Shown here: piece by piece, positions 24,555 through 33,815 of the stretch
Layout: every line of letters begins with the position of its first letter
Numbering within the stretch: position 1 is the first letter of the stretch
Notes under the pieces: generated by a model
What the model was told of the DNA's origin: nothing
The model's database searches: none
What the model saw: only the letters and a program-made list of their open reading frames with translations
From: an uncultured Aquimarina sp.
GTDB lineage: Bacteria; Bacteroidota; Bacteroidia; Flavobacteriales; Flavobacteriaceae
Length of the DNA stretch: 64,000 nt
Direction of reading: 5' to 3'
Assembly (NCBI GenBank): GCA_947498815.1
Contig: CANMLU010000001.1
Span: 310,001 to 374,000 of the forward strand
Made by a program: the position numbers and the translations under genes

Positions 24555-24845
24555 TTATTTAACTTCTACGTTTGTTTTTACACCTTCTACAAATATTTTT
24601 GCAGGCTTAAAAGCTGGTATGTTATGTGCAGGAATTTTGATAGTAGTATTCTTAGAAATATTACGACCAGTTTTTTCTGCTCTAGTTTTGATGATAAAGC
24701 TTCCAAATCCTCTTAGATAAACGTTATCTCCGCTCTCTAAAGAACTTTTTACTTCTTCCATGAATGTTTCAACGGTAGCTTGAACATCTCCTTTTTCTAT
24801 TCCTAGCTTTTCTGAAATTTTTGCTACGATATCTGCTTTAGTCAT
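24555..24845 (-). CDS. HU/IHF family DNA-binding protein
   Basis: 96 residues, normal for HU. MTKADIVAKISEKLGIEKGDVQATVETFMEEVKSSLESGDNVYLRGFGSFIIKTRAEKTGRNISKNTTIKIPAHNIPAFKPAK covers the dimerisation helices and the DNA-binding arms, with the proline of the arm tip replaced by the IHF-like NISKNTTIKIPA context. Nucleoid-associated; bends DNA. Own promoter at 24885-24916. Confidence 0.95.
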   Translation of the reverse strand: MTKADIVAKISEKLGIEKGDVQATVETFMEEVKSSLESGDNVYLRGFGSFIIKTRAEKTGRNISKNTTIKIPAHNIPAFKPAKIFVEGVKTNVEVK

Positions 24846-24884
24846 TATTGTACCTATTTAGGGGTTTTTAAATTTTCAAGGGGG

Positions 24885-24916
24885 CAAATATAAGAATTTA
24901 AAATCCAAAATATCAA
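24885..24916 (-). promoter_or_regulatory. Promoter of the HU gene
   Basis: On the minus strand TTG (plus 24914-24916), 21 bases, TATATTTG (plus 24885-24892), an exact match to the Bacteroidota consensus. The transcript would begin about 30 bases before the ATG. Confidence 0.75.
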
Positions 24917-24975
24917 TACTTAAGATGAAATTATCATCTTTAATCGTTTAATTTTGCAAAACTTATAATTTTGTT

Positions 24976-26028
24976 ATGAAATTTTCTAAAAAACTCATTT
25001 CGTGGTACTTACAAAACAAAAGGTCAATGCCATGGAGAGAAACTACCCAACCATACTATATTTGGCTTAGCGAAATTATACTTCAGCAGACTCGAGTTGC
25101 TCAAGGATTACCGTATTATTTATCTTTTATAGAAACATTTCCAACAGTGTTTGATCTAGCAAATGCAAACGAAGAAAAAGTACTAAAACTTTGGCAAGGG
25201 TTGGGGTATTATTCAAGAGCCCGAAACCTCCATACGACGGCAAAATATGTAGCCCATACTTTAAATGGTGTTTTTCCGTCTACTTATAAAGAATTGTTGG
25301 AGCTTAAAGGAGTTGGTGATTATACCGCTAGTGCAATTGCATCGATCTGTTATAAAGAACCGGTACCGGTGGTAGATGGAAACGTATATCGGGTTTTATC
25401 GCGTTATTTTGGAATCGATACTCCTATTAATAGTACAACGGGTATAAAAGAATTTAAAAAACTGGCTATAGAGCTCATGGATCATGATGAGCCTGCAGAT
25501 TATAATCAGGCTATTATGGAGTTTGGGGCATTGCAATGCAAACCCAAAAATCCGGATTGTACCAAGTGCCCATTAAATAATGGCTGCGAAGCACTAAAAA
25601 GCAAAAGTATAGATGTGTTGCCCGTAAAACTTAAGAAACTAAAAATCAAAAAAAGGTATTTCAATTACTTGGTGTTTTCAATTGATGATAATCAAACGAT
25701 TATTCAGCAGAGAACGGGAAATGGAATATGGAAAGGATTATATGAGTTTCCATTAATAGAAAGTGATGTCTTGGATACAGATACGATTATCTCCAATGAT
25801 GTTTTTCAAAATATTGCATACAATAAGGATTATGAAATCACACCTTATCAAGACGAGCCGATAGTGCATAAATTATCACACCAACATTTGTATACCCGGT
25901 TTTATATTGTGAAATTAAAAACATCATCCAAAATCAATGGCACTCAAAAAATTGTTAATATTAAAGAAATACACAATTATCCGGTCCCTATTCTGTTAGG
26001 TAATTTTATAGATTCGTTTTTTAAGTAA
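24976..26028 (+). CDS. mutY: A/G-specific adenine glycosylase
   Basis: 350 residues. HhH-GPD glycosylase: Glu33 in WLSEIILQQTRV and Asp134 in VPVVDGNVYRV are the catalytic pair, ELKGVGDYTASAIASI is the helix-hairpin-helix, and CKPKNPDCTKCPLNNGC gives the four 4Fe-4S cysteines. A NUDIX-like C-terminal domain (about 225-345) reads 8-oxoguanine opposite the mispaired adenine. A TAATTTTG element lies at 24949. Followed by ssb, gldE and gldD in the usual flavobacterial order. Confidence 0.96.
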   Translation: MKFSKKLISWYLQNKRSMPWRETTQPYYIWLSEIILQQTRVAQGLPYYLSFIETFPTVFDLANANEEKVLKLWQGLGYYSRARNLHTTAKYVAHTLNGVFPSTYKELLELKGVGDYTASAIASICYKEPVPVVDGNVYRVLSRYFGIDTPINSTTGIKEFKKLAIELMDHDEPADYNQAIMEFGALQCKPKNPDCTKCPLNNGCEALKSKSIDVLPVKLKKLKIKKRYFNYLVFSIDDNQTIIQQRTGNGIWKGLYEFPLIESDVLDTDTIISNDVFQNIAYNKDYEITPYQDEPIVHKLSHQHLYTRFYIVKLKTSSKINGTQKIVNIKEIHNYPVPILLGNFIDSFFK

Positions 26029-26131
26029 AACAGAATAGTAAATAGTATTTAAATCATAAGTTAAGGCGCTATTTAGAATCATATATTTACCATTTTTTTT
26101 ATTACATTTACTACTACTAATTAAATAAACA

Positions 26132-26596
26132 ATGTCTGGAACACTAAATAAAGTAATGCTAATTGGGCATACAGGAGATGAAGTAAAGATGCACTACTTT
26201 GAAGGAGGAAACTGTGTTGGACGATTTCCGCTGGCGACCAATGATTCTTATGTAAATAAAAGCACAAATGAACGAGTAACCACTACAGAATGGCATAATG
26301 TAGTAGTGCGAAATAAAGCTGCAGAAATTTGTGAAAAATACCTTAAGAAAGGAGATAAAGTGTATATCGAAGGGCGCCTTAAAACCAGAAAATGGCAAGA
26401 CGAACAAGGGAAAGACAGATACAGTACTGAAATACAATGTACAGATTTTACGTTTTTGACACCCAAAAATGAGAACCAACCTTCTGGGCCTGCTGTTCAG
26501 AATACACCACAAGTGAATACTCCTGCCGCTACAACGCAAGAGGCTTCATCTACTGACTCACCACCAGATATGGAAAACGATGATCTTCCATTCTGA
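26132..26596 (+). CDS. ssb: Single-stranded DNA-binding protein
   Basis: 154 residues. OB-fold domain (about 1-110) with MSGTLNKVMLIGHTGDEVKMHYFEGG and TTTEWHNVVVRNKAAEICEKYLKKGDKVYIEGRL, then a Pro/Gln/Thr-rich linker and the acidic tip DMENDDLPF that recruits repair proteins. The DUF3127 protein at 56259 ends with the same DDLPF. Confidence 0.97.
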   Translation: MSGTLNKVMLIGHTGDEVKMHYFEGGNCVGRFPLATNDSYVNKSTNERVTTTEWHNVVVRNKAAEICEKYLKKGDKVYIEGRLKTRKWQDEQGKDRYSTEIQCTDFTFLTPKNENQPSGPAVQNTPQVNTPAATTQEASSTDSPPDMENDDLPF

Positions 26597-26620
26597 TATG
26601 TTTAACTAAACAAAGATAAT

Positions 26621-27952
26621 TTGGACCCTGATCCTGAACCGTTATTTATATTCTTATTTGTTTTTGATATCATGCAAACCATAAATGGGATTGCACTCGT
26701 TATTCTATTAATTTTTTCTGCATTAATATCAGGGAGTGAAGTAGCTCTTTTCTCTTTAACACCAACAGATCTTAAAGAGGAGGAGAACTCCTCAAAGAAC
26801 CTTAGGATTATATCCAGATTATTAGATAGTCCCAAGAAACTATTGGCTACAATATTGGTAGCAAATAACTTTATTAATATTGCAATCGTATTACTTTTTG
26901 ATGCCCTAGGAAAGGTCTATTTTAAAGATCTTGACTATGTATGGATGGGTTGGATTAATGTGAGGTTCGTTGTTGAGGTAGGAGTCGCCGCATTTATGAT
27001 TTTACTATTTGGCGAGATTTTACCAAAAATATACGCAAGCAGAAACCGAATAAAGTTTGCTAAGTTTATGGCCCGACCTCTAGCAATATTAGACTGGTTT
27101 ATTTCTCCTATAAGCTTACCGATGAGAAAAATCACAGTTGGGATGCACAATCGATTAGGGAAACAGAAATCAAACCTGAGTGTTGACCAACTATCCCAGG
27201 CATTAGAGCTTACTTCGGATACCGATACCACGGTCGAAGAGAAAAAAATACTAGAAGGGATTGTTTCTTTTGGAAATACAGATACCAAACAAGTGATGCG
27301 CCCAAGAATGGATATTTTTGCGCTTAATAAAGAGGCTTCATACAATGAAATTCTGCCAGAAATTATGCAAAATGGATATTCACGTATCCCTGTTTATGAA
27401 GAAAGTATAGATAAGGTGGTCGGTATATTGTATGTTAAAGATTTACTTCCTTACGTCAATAAAACTATTTTTGAGTGGACAAATTTGCTTAGAGATCCAT
27501 ACTTTGTTCCGGAGAATAAAAAGCTAGATGATTTATTGAATGATTTTAAAGACAAAAAAAATCATCTTGCAATTGTTGTTGATGAATATGGAGGCACCAG
27601 TGGTTTGATTTCTCTTGAAGATATCATAGAAGAAATTGTTGGAGACATTAGTGATGAGTTTGATGATGAAGATATTGTGTTTTCGAAGTTAGATGACAAT
27701 AATTATGTTTTTGAAGGAAGAACCGCTTTAAAGGATTTTTATAGAGTTTTAAGGCTAGAAAATAATACTATTTTTGAGGATAAAAAGGGAGATGCAGAAA
27801 CGATAGCGGGACTATTGCTCGAGATATCAGGAAGTTTTCCAAAACGAGGAGAAACCATTGCCCTAAATAATTATATGTTCAAGGTAGAATCATTGGATAG
27901 TAAACGAATTAAGCAAGTGAAACTTACGATTAATGAAAAAGAGAATATTTAA
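26621..27952 (+). CDS. gldE: Gliding motility-associated CBS-domain membrane protein
   Basis: 443 residues, TTG start giving MDPDPEP, the usual GldE N-terminus. Layout: CNNM/CorC-type membrane domain (about 20-190, with SALISGSEVALFSLT), two CBS domains (about 210-335, VMRPRMDIFALN and LAIVVDEYGGTSGLISLEDIIEEIVGDI) and a C-terminal transporter-associated domain. In Flavobacterium GldE supports the gliding/type 9 secretion machinery together with GldD. It ends inside gldD by 20 bases. Confidence 0.92.
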   Translation: MDPDPEPLFIFLFVFDIMQTINGIALVILLIFSALISGSEVALFSLTPTDLKEEENSSKNLRIISRLLDSPKKLLATILVANNFINIAIVLLFDALGKVYFKDLDYVWMGWINVRFVVEVGVAAFMILLFGEILPKIYASRNRIKFAKFMARPLAILDWFISPISLPMRKITVGMHNRLGKQKSNLSVDQLSQALELTSDTDTTVEEKKILEGIVSFGNTDTKQVMRPRMDIFALNKEASYNEILPEIMQNGYSRIPVYEESIDKVVGILYVKDLLPYVNKTIFEWTNLLRDPYFVPENKKLDDLLNDFKDKKNHLAIVVDEYGGTSGLISLEDIIEEIVGDISDEFDDEDIVFSKLDDNNYVFEGRTALKDFYRVLRLENNTIFEDKKGDAETIAGLLLEISGSFPKRGETIALNNYMFKVESLDSKRIKQVKLTINEKENI

Positions 27953-28508
27953 ACTCCTAATACTAATTAGCATTCCTCTGTTCTTGTTTTCTTGCGGAGG
28001 AGAGGTGTTGCCAAAACCCAAAGGTATGCTTCGGTTAAGCTATCCAACACCAAAGTATAAAGAAGTAGTATCTCCATGTCCTTATTCTTTTGAGAAGAAC
28101 GATTTTTCTGAACTTCGAAGAGCAAGAAGAAATAGAGACTGTTGGTATAATCTCGAATACAAAAAACTGAGGGCCACATTGTATATTTCGTATTATCAAA
28201 TCCATAACAATTTGGATTCGTTATTAAGAGATGCTCAAAATCTTACTCAAGAGCATGTGATCAAGGCCGATGGTATTTTACAAGAGCCTTATGAGAGTCG
28301 AGAGAACAAAGTTTATGGAATGTTTTATGAAGTTTCTGGAAACGCAGCATCACAGTCACAGTTTTATGTTACCGATAGCGTAAAACATTTTCTCGTTGGA
28401 TCGATATATTTTAAAGTAAAACCAAATTATGATTCGATACTTCCTGCGGCCAATTATTTGCGAAATGACATGAAACACCTTATGGAAACCTTACGATGGA
28501 AGGAGTAA
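27933..28508 (+). CDS. gldD: Gliding motility lipoprotein
   Basis: 191 residues. Lipoprotein signal with Cys21 in IPLFLFSCGG, then PKPKGMLRLSYPTPKYKEV, RDCWYNLEYKKLRATLYISYY and the C-terminal YFKVKPNYDSILPAANYLRNDMKHLMETLRW, all typical GldD blocks. GldD is needed for gliding and protein secretion in F. johnsoniae. Overlap with gldE indicates translational coupling. Confidence 0.93.
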   Translation: MKKRIFKLLILISIPLFLFSCGGEVLPKPKGMLRLSYPTPKYKEVVSPCPYSFEKNDFSELRRARRNRDCWYNLEYKKLRATLYISYYQIHNNLDSLLRDAQNLTQEHVIKADGILQEPYESRENKVYGMFYEVSGNAASQSQFYVTDSVKHFLVGSIYFKVKPNYDSILPAANYLRNDMKHLMETLRWKE

Positions 28509-28601
28509 GGTTTAAATTAGAACTAATACTTAGTTAATTTTCTATCAAAACTATTTCACCTCTTTTTTAATTTTATCACTTTTGCAACTTAGTATCGGGA
28601 A

Positions 28602-29477
28602 ATGCAAAACACAAAACTAAAATGGCTATATCTGGCAATATTATCTCTTGTATGGGGTAGTTCTTTCATTTTGATTAAAAAATCTCTAATTGGTCTTACT
28701 CCTTTGCAATTGGGAGCCTTAAGAACGGCTTTTGCAGCTATTTTCTTGTTCTCAATTGGTTTTAAAAGCATAAAAACCATCCAGGGGAATGAATGGAAAT
28801 GGATAGCGATTTCGGCTTTTGTAGGAACCTTTATTCCAGCTTTTTTATTCGCTTTTGCCGAAACCGAGATTGATAGTGGTATCACCTCAATACTCAACTC
28901 CTTGACTCCATTAATTACTTTTGTTTTAGGAATTGTATTGTTCTCAATACGTTTCAGCAAAAACCAGCTTATTGGAGTTATTGTTGGTTTGATTGGTAGT
29001 GTGGGCTTGATTTGGGAAGGATCCATTATTAATCCCGATCAAAATTACAGCTATGCTTTGTTAGTAATTATTGCAACATTTGGTTATGGAATTAATGTAA
29101 ATATTGTCAAAAAATATCTTCAGCATATCTCCCCAATGGCCATTGTAAATGGTAATTTTGCTGTTCTCATAATACCAGCATTGATAGTGCTTTATTTTTC
29201 AGGATTTTTTAATCTCGAACTAGCCTCGGATGTATCTGTTCAAACCAGTATTTTGTATATGGCCATTTTGGCTGTTATAGGAACAGGTATTGCCAAATTA
29301 ATGTTTAATAAACTGATTCAAATTAGTACTCCGGTATTTGCTAGTTCGGTCACCTATACGATGCCTATCATTGCCTTACTTTGGGGTCTTTGGGATGGAG
29401 AAAAATTTTCTTTATACCAACTTTTGGCGTCTGGGATAATCATTTTTGGAGTGTATCTTACCAATAAAATCAGATAG
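28602..29477 (+). CDS. EamA/DMT-type transporter
   Basis: 291 residues with about ten hydrophobic helices arranged as two EamA repeats; WGSSFILIKKSLIGLTPLQLGALRTAFAA is the typical N-terminal motif. Drug/metabolite exporter superfamily; the substrate cannot be told. Single gene with its own upstream spacer. Confidence 0.87.
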   Translation: MQNTKLKWLYLAILSLVWGSSFILIKKSLIGLTPLQLGALRTAFAAIFLFSIGFKSIKTIQGNEWKWIAISAFVGTFIPAFLFAFAETEIDSGITSILNSLTPLITFVLGIVLFSIRFSKNQLIGVIVGLIGSVGLIWEGSIINPDQNYSYALLVIIATFGYGINVNIVKKYLQHISPMAIVNGNFAVLIIPALIVLYFSGFFNLELASDVSVQTSILYMAILAVIGTGIAKLMFNKLIQISTPVFASSVTYTMPIIALLWGLWDGEKFSLYQLLASGIIIFGVYLTNKIR

Positions 29478-29574
29478 TACGTAAAAGCTTGTTGCGCAAT
29501 AAATTAACACGCCTTTAAGGTTAAAAAACTCTTAAATTTCATACTTTTAAGTGAGAATCTTAAAGGAAAAAATC

Positions 29575-30048
29575 ATGAAAAAGTCTACTATCCCTGTTAA
29601 ATACGGTGTCCTGATTGCTATTGGGCTTATTATATATTTCTTAATTCTTTCTTTGTTAGGAATGCATACACATCCTGTTTTTAGTTTGGGTAACGGTATT
29701 ATTGTTGCGTTGGGATTGTATGCTTCGATGAAAAATTATAAAAAGGAAAAAGGGAGTGACTTTAATTATCAAAAAGGATTTATGGCTGGTCTTTTTACTG
29801 GATTTAATGCCACGCTCATTTTTACAATTTTCTTCGCCATATATGTAACCAATATTAGCACTAATTTTTTACCAGAAATGTTAGCTAATTGGAGTTCTCA
29901 CTACCATGTTGGAGTAGGTATTGTAGTATTTATTGCGGCGATTATGGGATTTGCTACTACTTTTGTACTCACCTTATCATTTATGCAGTTATTCAAAGAA
30001 AGCTGGAATCAAAAAAAAAATCATAATTCTCCACCTGTAAAAGCGTAA
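29575..30048 (+). CDS. DUF4199 family membrane protein
   Basis: 157 residues from the ATG at 29575; a GTG at 29551 in frame would add eight residues. Four hydrophobic helices (about 10-30, 38-52, 70-95, 112-142), with YASMKNYKKEKGSDFNYQKGFMAGLFTGF, the typical DUF4199 loop. Function unknown. Confidence 0.8.
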   Translation: MKKSTIPVKYGVLIAIGLIIYFLILSLLGMHTHPVFSLGNGIIVALGLYASMKNYKKEKGSDFNYQKGFMAGLFTGFNATLIFTIFFAIYVTNISTNFLPEMLANWSSHYHVGVGIVVFIAAIMGFATTFVLTLSFMQLFKESWNQKKNHNSPPVKA

Positions 30049-30189
30049 AATAAGTAGAAACAGACTTAGTTAATCATATAGCAAACGCAAATTATTAAGT
30101 TTTTTATACGAAAAGCGAAGCGGTTCTATCTATTTAAAGAATTTTTCTTTATTTGATTTTGAAAACATAAATTTTCAATAGATGAAATA

Positions 30190-30220
30190 TTTGTCATTTA
30201 ATTAATTAGCAGTATATTTG
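30190..30220 (+). promoter_or_regulatory. Promoter of rplU-rpmA
   Basis: TTTG at 30190-30193 and TATATTTG at 30213-30220 are 19 bases apart, a textbook Bacteroidota promoter. The transcript has a leader of roughly 60 bases before rplU. Confidence 0.8.
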
Positions 30221-30284
30221 CACCCGCCTATTGAGAAATAGGAGTAGTTCTTTTATATTAAAATAATTAATTAAACGTTACGCT

Positions 30285-30851
30285 ATGTACGCAATTGTAG
30301 AGATAGCAGGGCAGCAATTTAAAGTTGCAAAAGACCAAAAAGTATTTGTACATCGTTTAGCTGGAGAAGAAGGAGACAAAGTTTCTTTTGATAAAGTTCT
30401 TCTTGCAGCAGATGGAGATAAAGTTACTTTAGGCGCCCCAGCTATAGATGGAGCTCAAGTAGGAGCAAAAATCACGAGACACCTAAAAGGTGATAAAGTT
30501 ATTGTTTTCAAGAAAAAGAGACGTAAGGGATACCGTGTAAAAAATGGTCACCGTCAATCTCTTACAGAAATTGTAATTGAAAGCATAGTAACTTCTGGAG
30601 CTAAGAAAGCAGCTCCTAAAAAAGAAACTAAAAAAGCTGAACCAAAAGCAGAAAAAGTTGCAGCTCCAAAGGCAGAGCCAAAAGCAAAAGCAGCTCCTAA
30701 AAAAGAAGCAGCTAAGCCAAAAGCAAAAGCAGCATCTGAAGATTTGAGCTCAAAAACTGTAGCCGAATTGAAAGAAATGGCTAAGGCTAAAGGGATCTCC
30801 GGAATTTCTTCAATGAAGAAAGCAGATTTGATCGCAGCTTTACAAGCATAA
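30285..30851 (+). CDS. rplU: Ribosomal protein bL21 with long C-terminal extension
   Basis: 188 residues where most bL21 have about 103. Residues 1-105 are normal (MYAIVEIAGQQFKVAKDQKVFV, KVIVFKKKRRKGYRVKNGHRQ). Residues 107-152 are an Ala/Lys/Pro-rich, histone H1-like linker, and residues 153-188 (SSKTVAELKEMAKAKGIS through KKADLIAALQA) form a small SAP/Rho-N-like helical unit of the kind that binds nucleic acid. rpmA follows 60 bases later as usual. The fusion seems in frame and intact. Confidence 0.95.
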   Translation: MYAIVEIAGQQFKVAKDQKVFVHRLAGEEGDKVSFDKVLLAADGDKVTLGAPAIDGAQVGAKITRHLKGDKVIVFKKKRRKGYRVKNGHRQSLTEIVIESIVTSGAKKAAPKKETKKAEPKAEKVAAPKAEPKAKAAPKKEAAKPKAKAASEDLSSKTVAELKEMAKAKGISGISSMKKADLIAALQA

Positions 30852-30911
30852 TAAATTTTAGATAGCAGGGATACATTCCTGTTGGTATTAACAATATAAA
30901 ACCGAAAGAAA

Positions 30912-31172
30912 ATGGCTCATAAAAAAGGAGTTGGTAGTTCGAAAAACGGTAGAGAATCAGAATCGAAACGCTTAGGTGTAAAGATATTTGGTGGTCAAGC
31001 TGCCGTGGCTGGTAACATCATTGTAAGACAAAGAGGTACAGCCCACAAACCAGGTGAGAATGTATACGCTGGTAAAGATCATACCCTACATGCTAAAGTA
31101 GATGGTTTGGTAAAATTTACTAAAAAGAAAGACAATAAGTCTTATGTTTCAATAGTTCCCTTTGAAGCATAA
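30912..31172 (+). CDS. rpmA: Ribosomal protein bL27
   Basis: 86 residues, [29 protein letters not shown], standard bL27 of the large subunit near the peptidyl transferase centre. The N-terminus begins directly with AHKKG, with no cleavable extension. Terminator at 31201. Confidence 0.98.
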   Translation: MAHKKGVGSSKNGRESESKRLGVKIFGGQAAVAGNIIVRQRGTAHKPGENVYAGKDHTLHAKVDGLVKFTKKKDNKSYVSIVPFEA

Positions 31173-31200
31173 AAGACCTTCCTTTATATTATAATTGAGA

Positions 31201-31230
31201 CCCTTTTCTATGTAGAAAAGGGTTTTTTTT
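31201..31230 (+). terminator. Intrinsic terminator after rpmA
   Basis: CCCTTTTCTA and TAGAAAAGGG form a stem followed by eight T residues. Confidence 0.9.
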
Positions 31231-31256
31231 GTGCATAACCTTATCTTTGATACCTT

Positions 31257-31877
31257 TTAATCAATACTAATATCACAGATGTTTTGAGTAGTATTCTTTT
31301 GAATGCTTCTTAGTGAATTATACTTTTTCATAATTTGCGTTATTACAACTATATCACAATTCACTTCTTGATTTTTTATAGTTTCCGAGAGGGTTCCTTC
31401 ACCTTCATAGGGTTGGTCAATAGATCTTTCATTATAAGTTTTAAACAAACATTTTTGAGCTATTTCATTGTTAAAATAAATCCTTTGTTCTTCGTATGTC
31501 CATATTTCATTGCTAACTTCTTGTTGTTTTGGAGCGCATTCGAAATCCCAAATCCAAGAAACATTTTCAGAAAAATAGAACATTAATTTATCATCATCTA
31601 AATAATAATGATTAGTATAACTATTGTGGCCTTGGTCATAGCTGTGTAGCATATATACCAAACTGTTATTGTTATAATAAAAGGTAAGCGAAGCTCTGTT
31701 TTGCCCGTTATCTTTACATTCGCTCTCCAATACCACTTCGGTAAGCTTTTCTTTCTCTAACAAAGCAGTAATTATCTTGTACTTATCTTTTATAAAACTG
31801 ATGTTCTTTTCAGTTTGTGCAAGACTTTTAGAAAAACAGAAAAACAGGATTAAAAATACTTTTATTAGAATTTTCAT
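31257..31877 (-). CDS. Hypothetical secreted protein
   Basis: 206 residues with a signal peptide (about 1-20, ending SLAQ). The mature part is polar with many Tyr, Asn and Gln (LTFYYNNNSLVYMLHSYDQGHNSYTNHYYLDDDKLMFYFSE) and no repeat or known motif. Two cysteines (Cys54 and Cys114) might form a disulfide. Single gene; function unknown. Confidence 0.65.
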   Translation of the reverse strand: MKILIKVFLILFFCFSKSLAQTEKNISFIKDKYKIITALLEKEKLTEVVLESECKDNGQNRASLTFYYNNNSLVYMLHSYDQGHNSYTNHYYLDDDKLMFYFSENVSWIWDFECAPKQQEVSNEIWTYEEQRIYFNNEIAQKCLFKTYNERSIDQPYEGEGTLSETIKNQEVNCDIVVITQIMKKYNSLRSIQKNTTQNICDISID

Positions 31878-31943
31878 GTTTTAGATGCATTAAACTAATT
31901 GTTTAAATTTACTTCTAAAGAATTATAAACCAAATCAATTTAT

Positions 31944-32282
31944 ATGAAAACTTCAATGATTAATACCCTATGGTGCACACTCTTTGTATTATTTGTAACC
32001 TTTGAAACAGTAGCACAAGAGATTCCCAAATATGAGTACCTCGAGGTTATTGTGATTCAGAAGGCTAATAACAGTGGTAAAGTAAAACGCATTAAGGTTG
32101 AAGAACAACAGTCTCTGGAAGGAAAGCAAATTACGATTAAACAATTAGAAAAATTGGCTAATACCTCGGATTTGTTAAATGTTATGAATGCGGCCAATTG
32201 GGAATTTGTTGATCGACAATCTGTTGTTTCTGAAGAAAATGATCCTGTTTGGATGAGTTATATTTTCCGAAAAAGAAAGTAA
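31944..32282 (+). CDS. Hypothetical small secreted protein
   Basis: 112 residues with a signal peptide (about 1-24, ending TVAQ). The mature part has YEYLEVIVIQKANNSGKVKRIKVEE and ends WEFVDRQSVVSEENDPVWMSYIFRKRK, a pattern seen in small flavobacterial exported proteins of unknown role. No named family recognised. Confidence 0.65.
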   Translation: MKTSMINTLWCTLFVLFVTFETVAQEIPKYEYLEVIVIQKANNSGKVKRIKVEEQQSLEGKQITIKQLEKLANTSDLLNVMNAANWEFVDRQSVVSEENDPVWMSYIFRKRK

Positions 32283-32305
32283 CACTATAGTTTAAGAAAA
32301 AACAA

Positions 32306-32332
32306 AACCCTTGCTTTTTTTTGGCAAGGGTT
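32306..32332. terminator. Hairpin between the small secreted protein gene and ahcY
   Basis: ACCCTTGC and GCAAGGGT form a stem with an A-rich left flank, which becomes a T-rich run on the minus strand, so it most probably ends the ahcY transcript and possibly also the plus-strand gene. Confidence 0.65.
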
Positions 32333-32364
32333 AATCTATATTTTAGAAGCACCAGGTTCTAATC

Positions 32365-33681
32365 CTAGTATCTGTAATGTTCTGGTTTAAATGGACCTTC
32401 AACAGTTACGCCGATATATTCAGCTTGATCCTTACGTAGTTCTGTTAATTCAACTCCTATCTTAGCCAAATGTAGTTTTGCCACCTTTTCATCTAGATGT
32501 TTTGGTAACATATATACATCATTATTGTATTTTTCGCTGTTTTTCCAAAGTTCAATTTGTGCCAAAGTTTGGTTTGTAAATGAGTTACTCATCACAAAAC
32601 TTGGATGACCCGTTGCACAACCTAAGTTTACTAAACGACCTTCAGCAAGAATGATAATGTCATTTCCGTTTACGTTGTATTTATCAACTTGAGGTTTAAT
32701 TGTGTCTTTAGTATGTCCGTGATTTTTGTTTAACCACGCCATATCGATTTCATTATCAAAATGTCCGATATTACATACAATAGCTTTGTCTTTTAAAGCT
32801 TCAAAATGACGACTTTGTACAATATCTTTATTTCCGGTAGTAGTAATAACGATATCACTATTTCCAATAACAGTTTCTAACTTCTTTACTTCAAAACCGT
32901 CCATAGCAGCTTGTAAAGCACAAATTGGGTCAATTTCGGTAACGGTTACGATACTTCCTGCACCTTTAAAAGAAGCAGCAGTACCTTTACCAACATCTCC
33001 GTATCCACAAACAGTAACACGTTTTCCGGCTAGCATAATATCTGTTGCACGACGAATAGCGTCTACTGCGCTTTCTTTACATCCGTATTTGTTATCAAAT
33101 TTAGATTTAGTAACAGAATCATTAACATTAATGGCAGGCATAGTTAATGTTCCGTTTTTTACGCGCTCATATAAACGATGAACACCTGTTGTTGTTTCCT
33201 CAGATAATCCTTTAATTCCGGCAGATAATTCTGGATATTTATCCAGTACCATATTGGTAAGATCTCCTCCATCATCAAGAATCATGTTTAGAGGTTTACG
33301 ATCCTCACCAAAGAACAAAGTTTGCTCGATGCACCAATCAAATTCTTCTTCATTCATCCCTTTCCAAGCGTATACAGGAATACCAGCATCGGCTATTGCA
33401 GCAGCAGCTTGATCTTGTGTAGAGAAAATGTTACAAGAGCTCCAGGTTACTTCAGCTCCAAGAGCTAGTAATGTTTCAATTAATACTGCGGTTTGAATTG
33501 TCATGTGAAGACAACCAGCAATACGTGCACCTTTAAGAGGTTGTTCGTCTTTGTACTCTTCACGAAGAGACATAAGTCCAGGCATTTCCGCTTCAGCTAA
33601 TTCAATTTCTTTTCTCCCCCAAGCGGCCAATGAAATATCTTTCACTTTGTAAGGAACATAAGGTACTGTTTTGGTACTCAT
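32365..33681 (-). CDS. ahcY: Adenosylhomocysteinase
   Basis: 438 residues from [22 protein letters not shown] at 33681; an in-frame ATG 45 bases upstream is less likely. Hydrolyses S-adenosylhomocysteine to homocysteine and adenosine, using bound NAD. Visible: [31 protein letters not shown], the NAD-binding [20 protein letters not shown] and the C-terminal [33 protein letters not shown] promoter element lies at 33786-33793 (minus strand). Confidence 0.97.
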   Translation of the reverse strand: MSTKTVPYVPYKVKDISLAAWGRKEIELAEAEMPGLMSLREEYKDEQPLKGARIAGCLHMTIQTAVLIETLLALGAEVTWSSCNIFSTQDQAAAAIADAGIPVYAWKGMNEEEFDWCIEQTLFFGEDRKPLNMILDDGGDLTNMVLDKYPELSAGIKGLSEETTTGVHRLYERVKNGTLTMPAINVNDSVTKSKFDNKYGCKESAVDAIRRATDIMLAGKRVTVCGYGDVGKGTAASFKGAGSIVTVTEIDPICALQAAMDGFEVKKLETVIGNSDIVITTTGNKDIVQSRHFEALKDKAIVCNIGHFDNEIDMAWLNKNHGHTKDTIKPQVDKYNVNGNDIIILAEGRLVNLGCATGHPSFVMSNSFTNQTLAQIELWKNSEKYNNDVYMLPKHLDEKVAKLHLAKIGVELTELRKDQAEYIGVTVEGPFKPEHYRY

Positions 33682-33785
33682 AGTAGTTAATTTTATGTTT
33701 ATGAAGTGCGTTCTGGTATATTGCACTAAATTATTCTAAATTCGTTTTCTGAAATCACAGGTTGAATCCCTCGAATTTCAGTTTG

Positions 33786-33793
33786 CAAAGGTA
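33786..33793 (-). promoter_or_regulatory. TAnnTTTG element of the ahcY promoter
   Basis: TACCTTTG on the minus strand, about 105 bases upstream of the ahcY ATG. No clear TTG partner at 17-23 bases, so confidence is moderate. Confidence 0.45.
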
Positions 33794-33815
33794 CGTAATA
33801 ACTTTAAGAATTTAA

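Noticed and set aside
33755-33780. GGTTGAATCCCTCGAA resembles a tRNA T-arm
   Set aside because: No acceptor, D-arm or anticodon arm could be placed around it; it lies in the ahcY upstream region.
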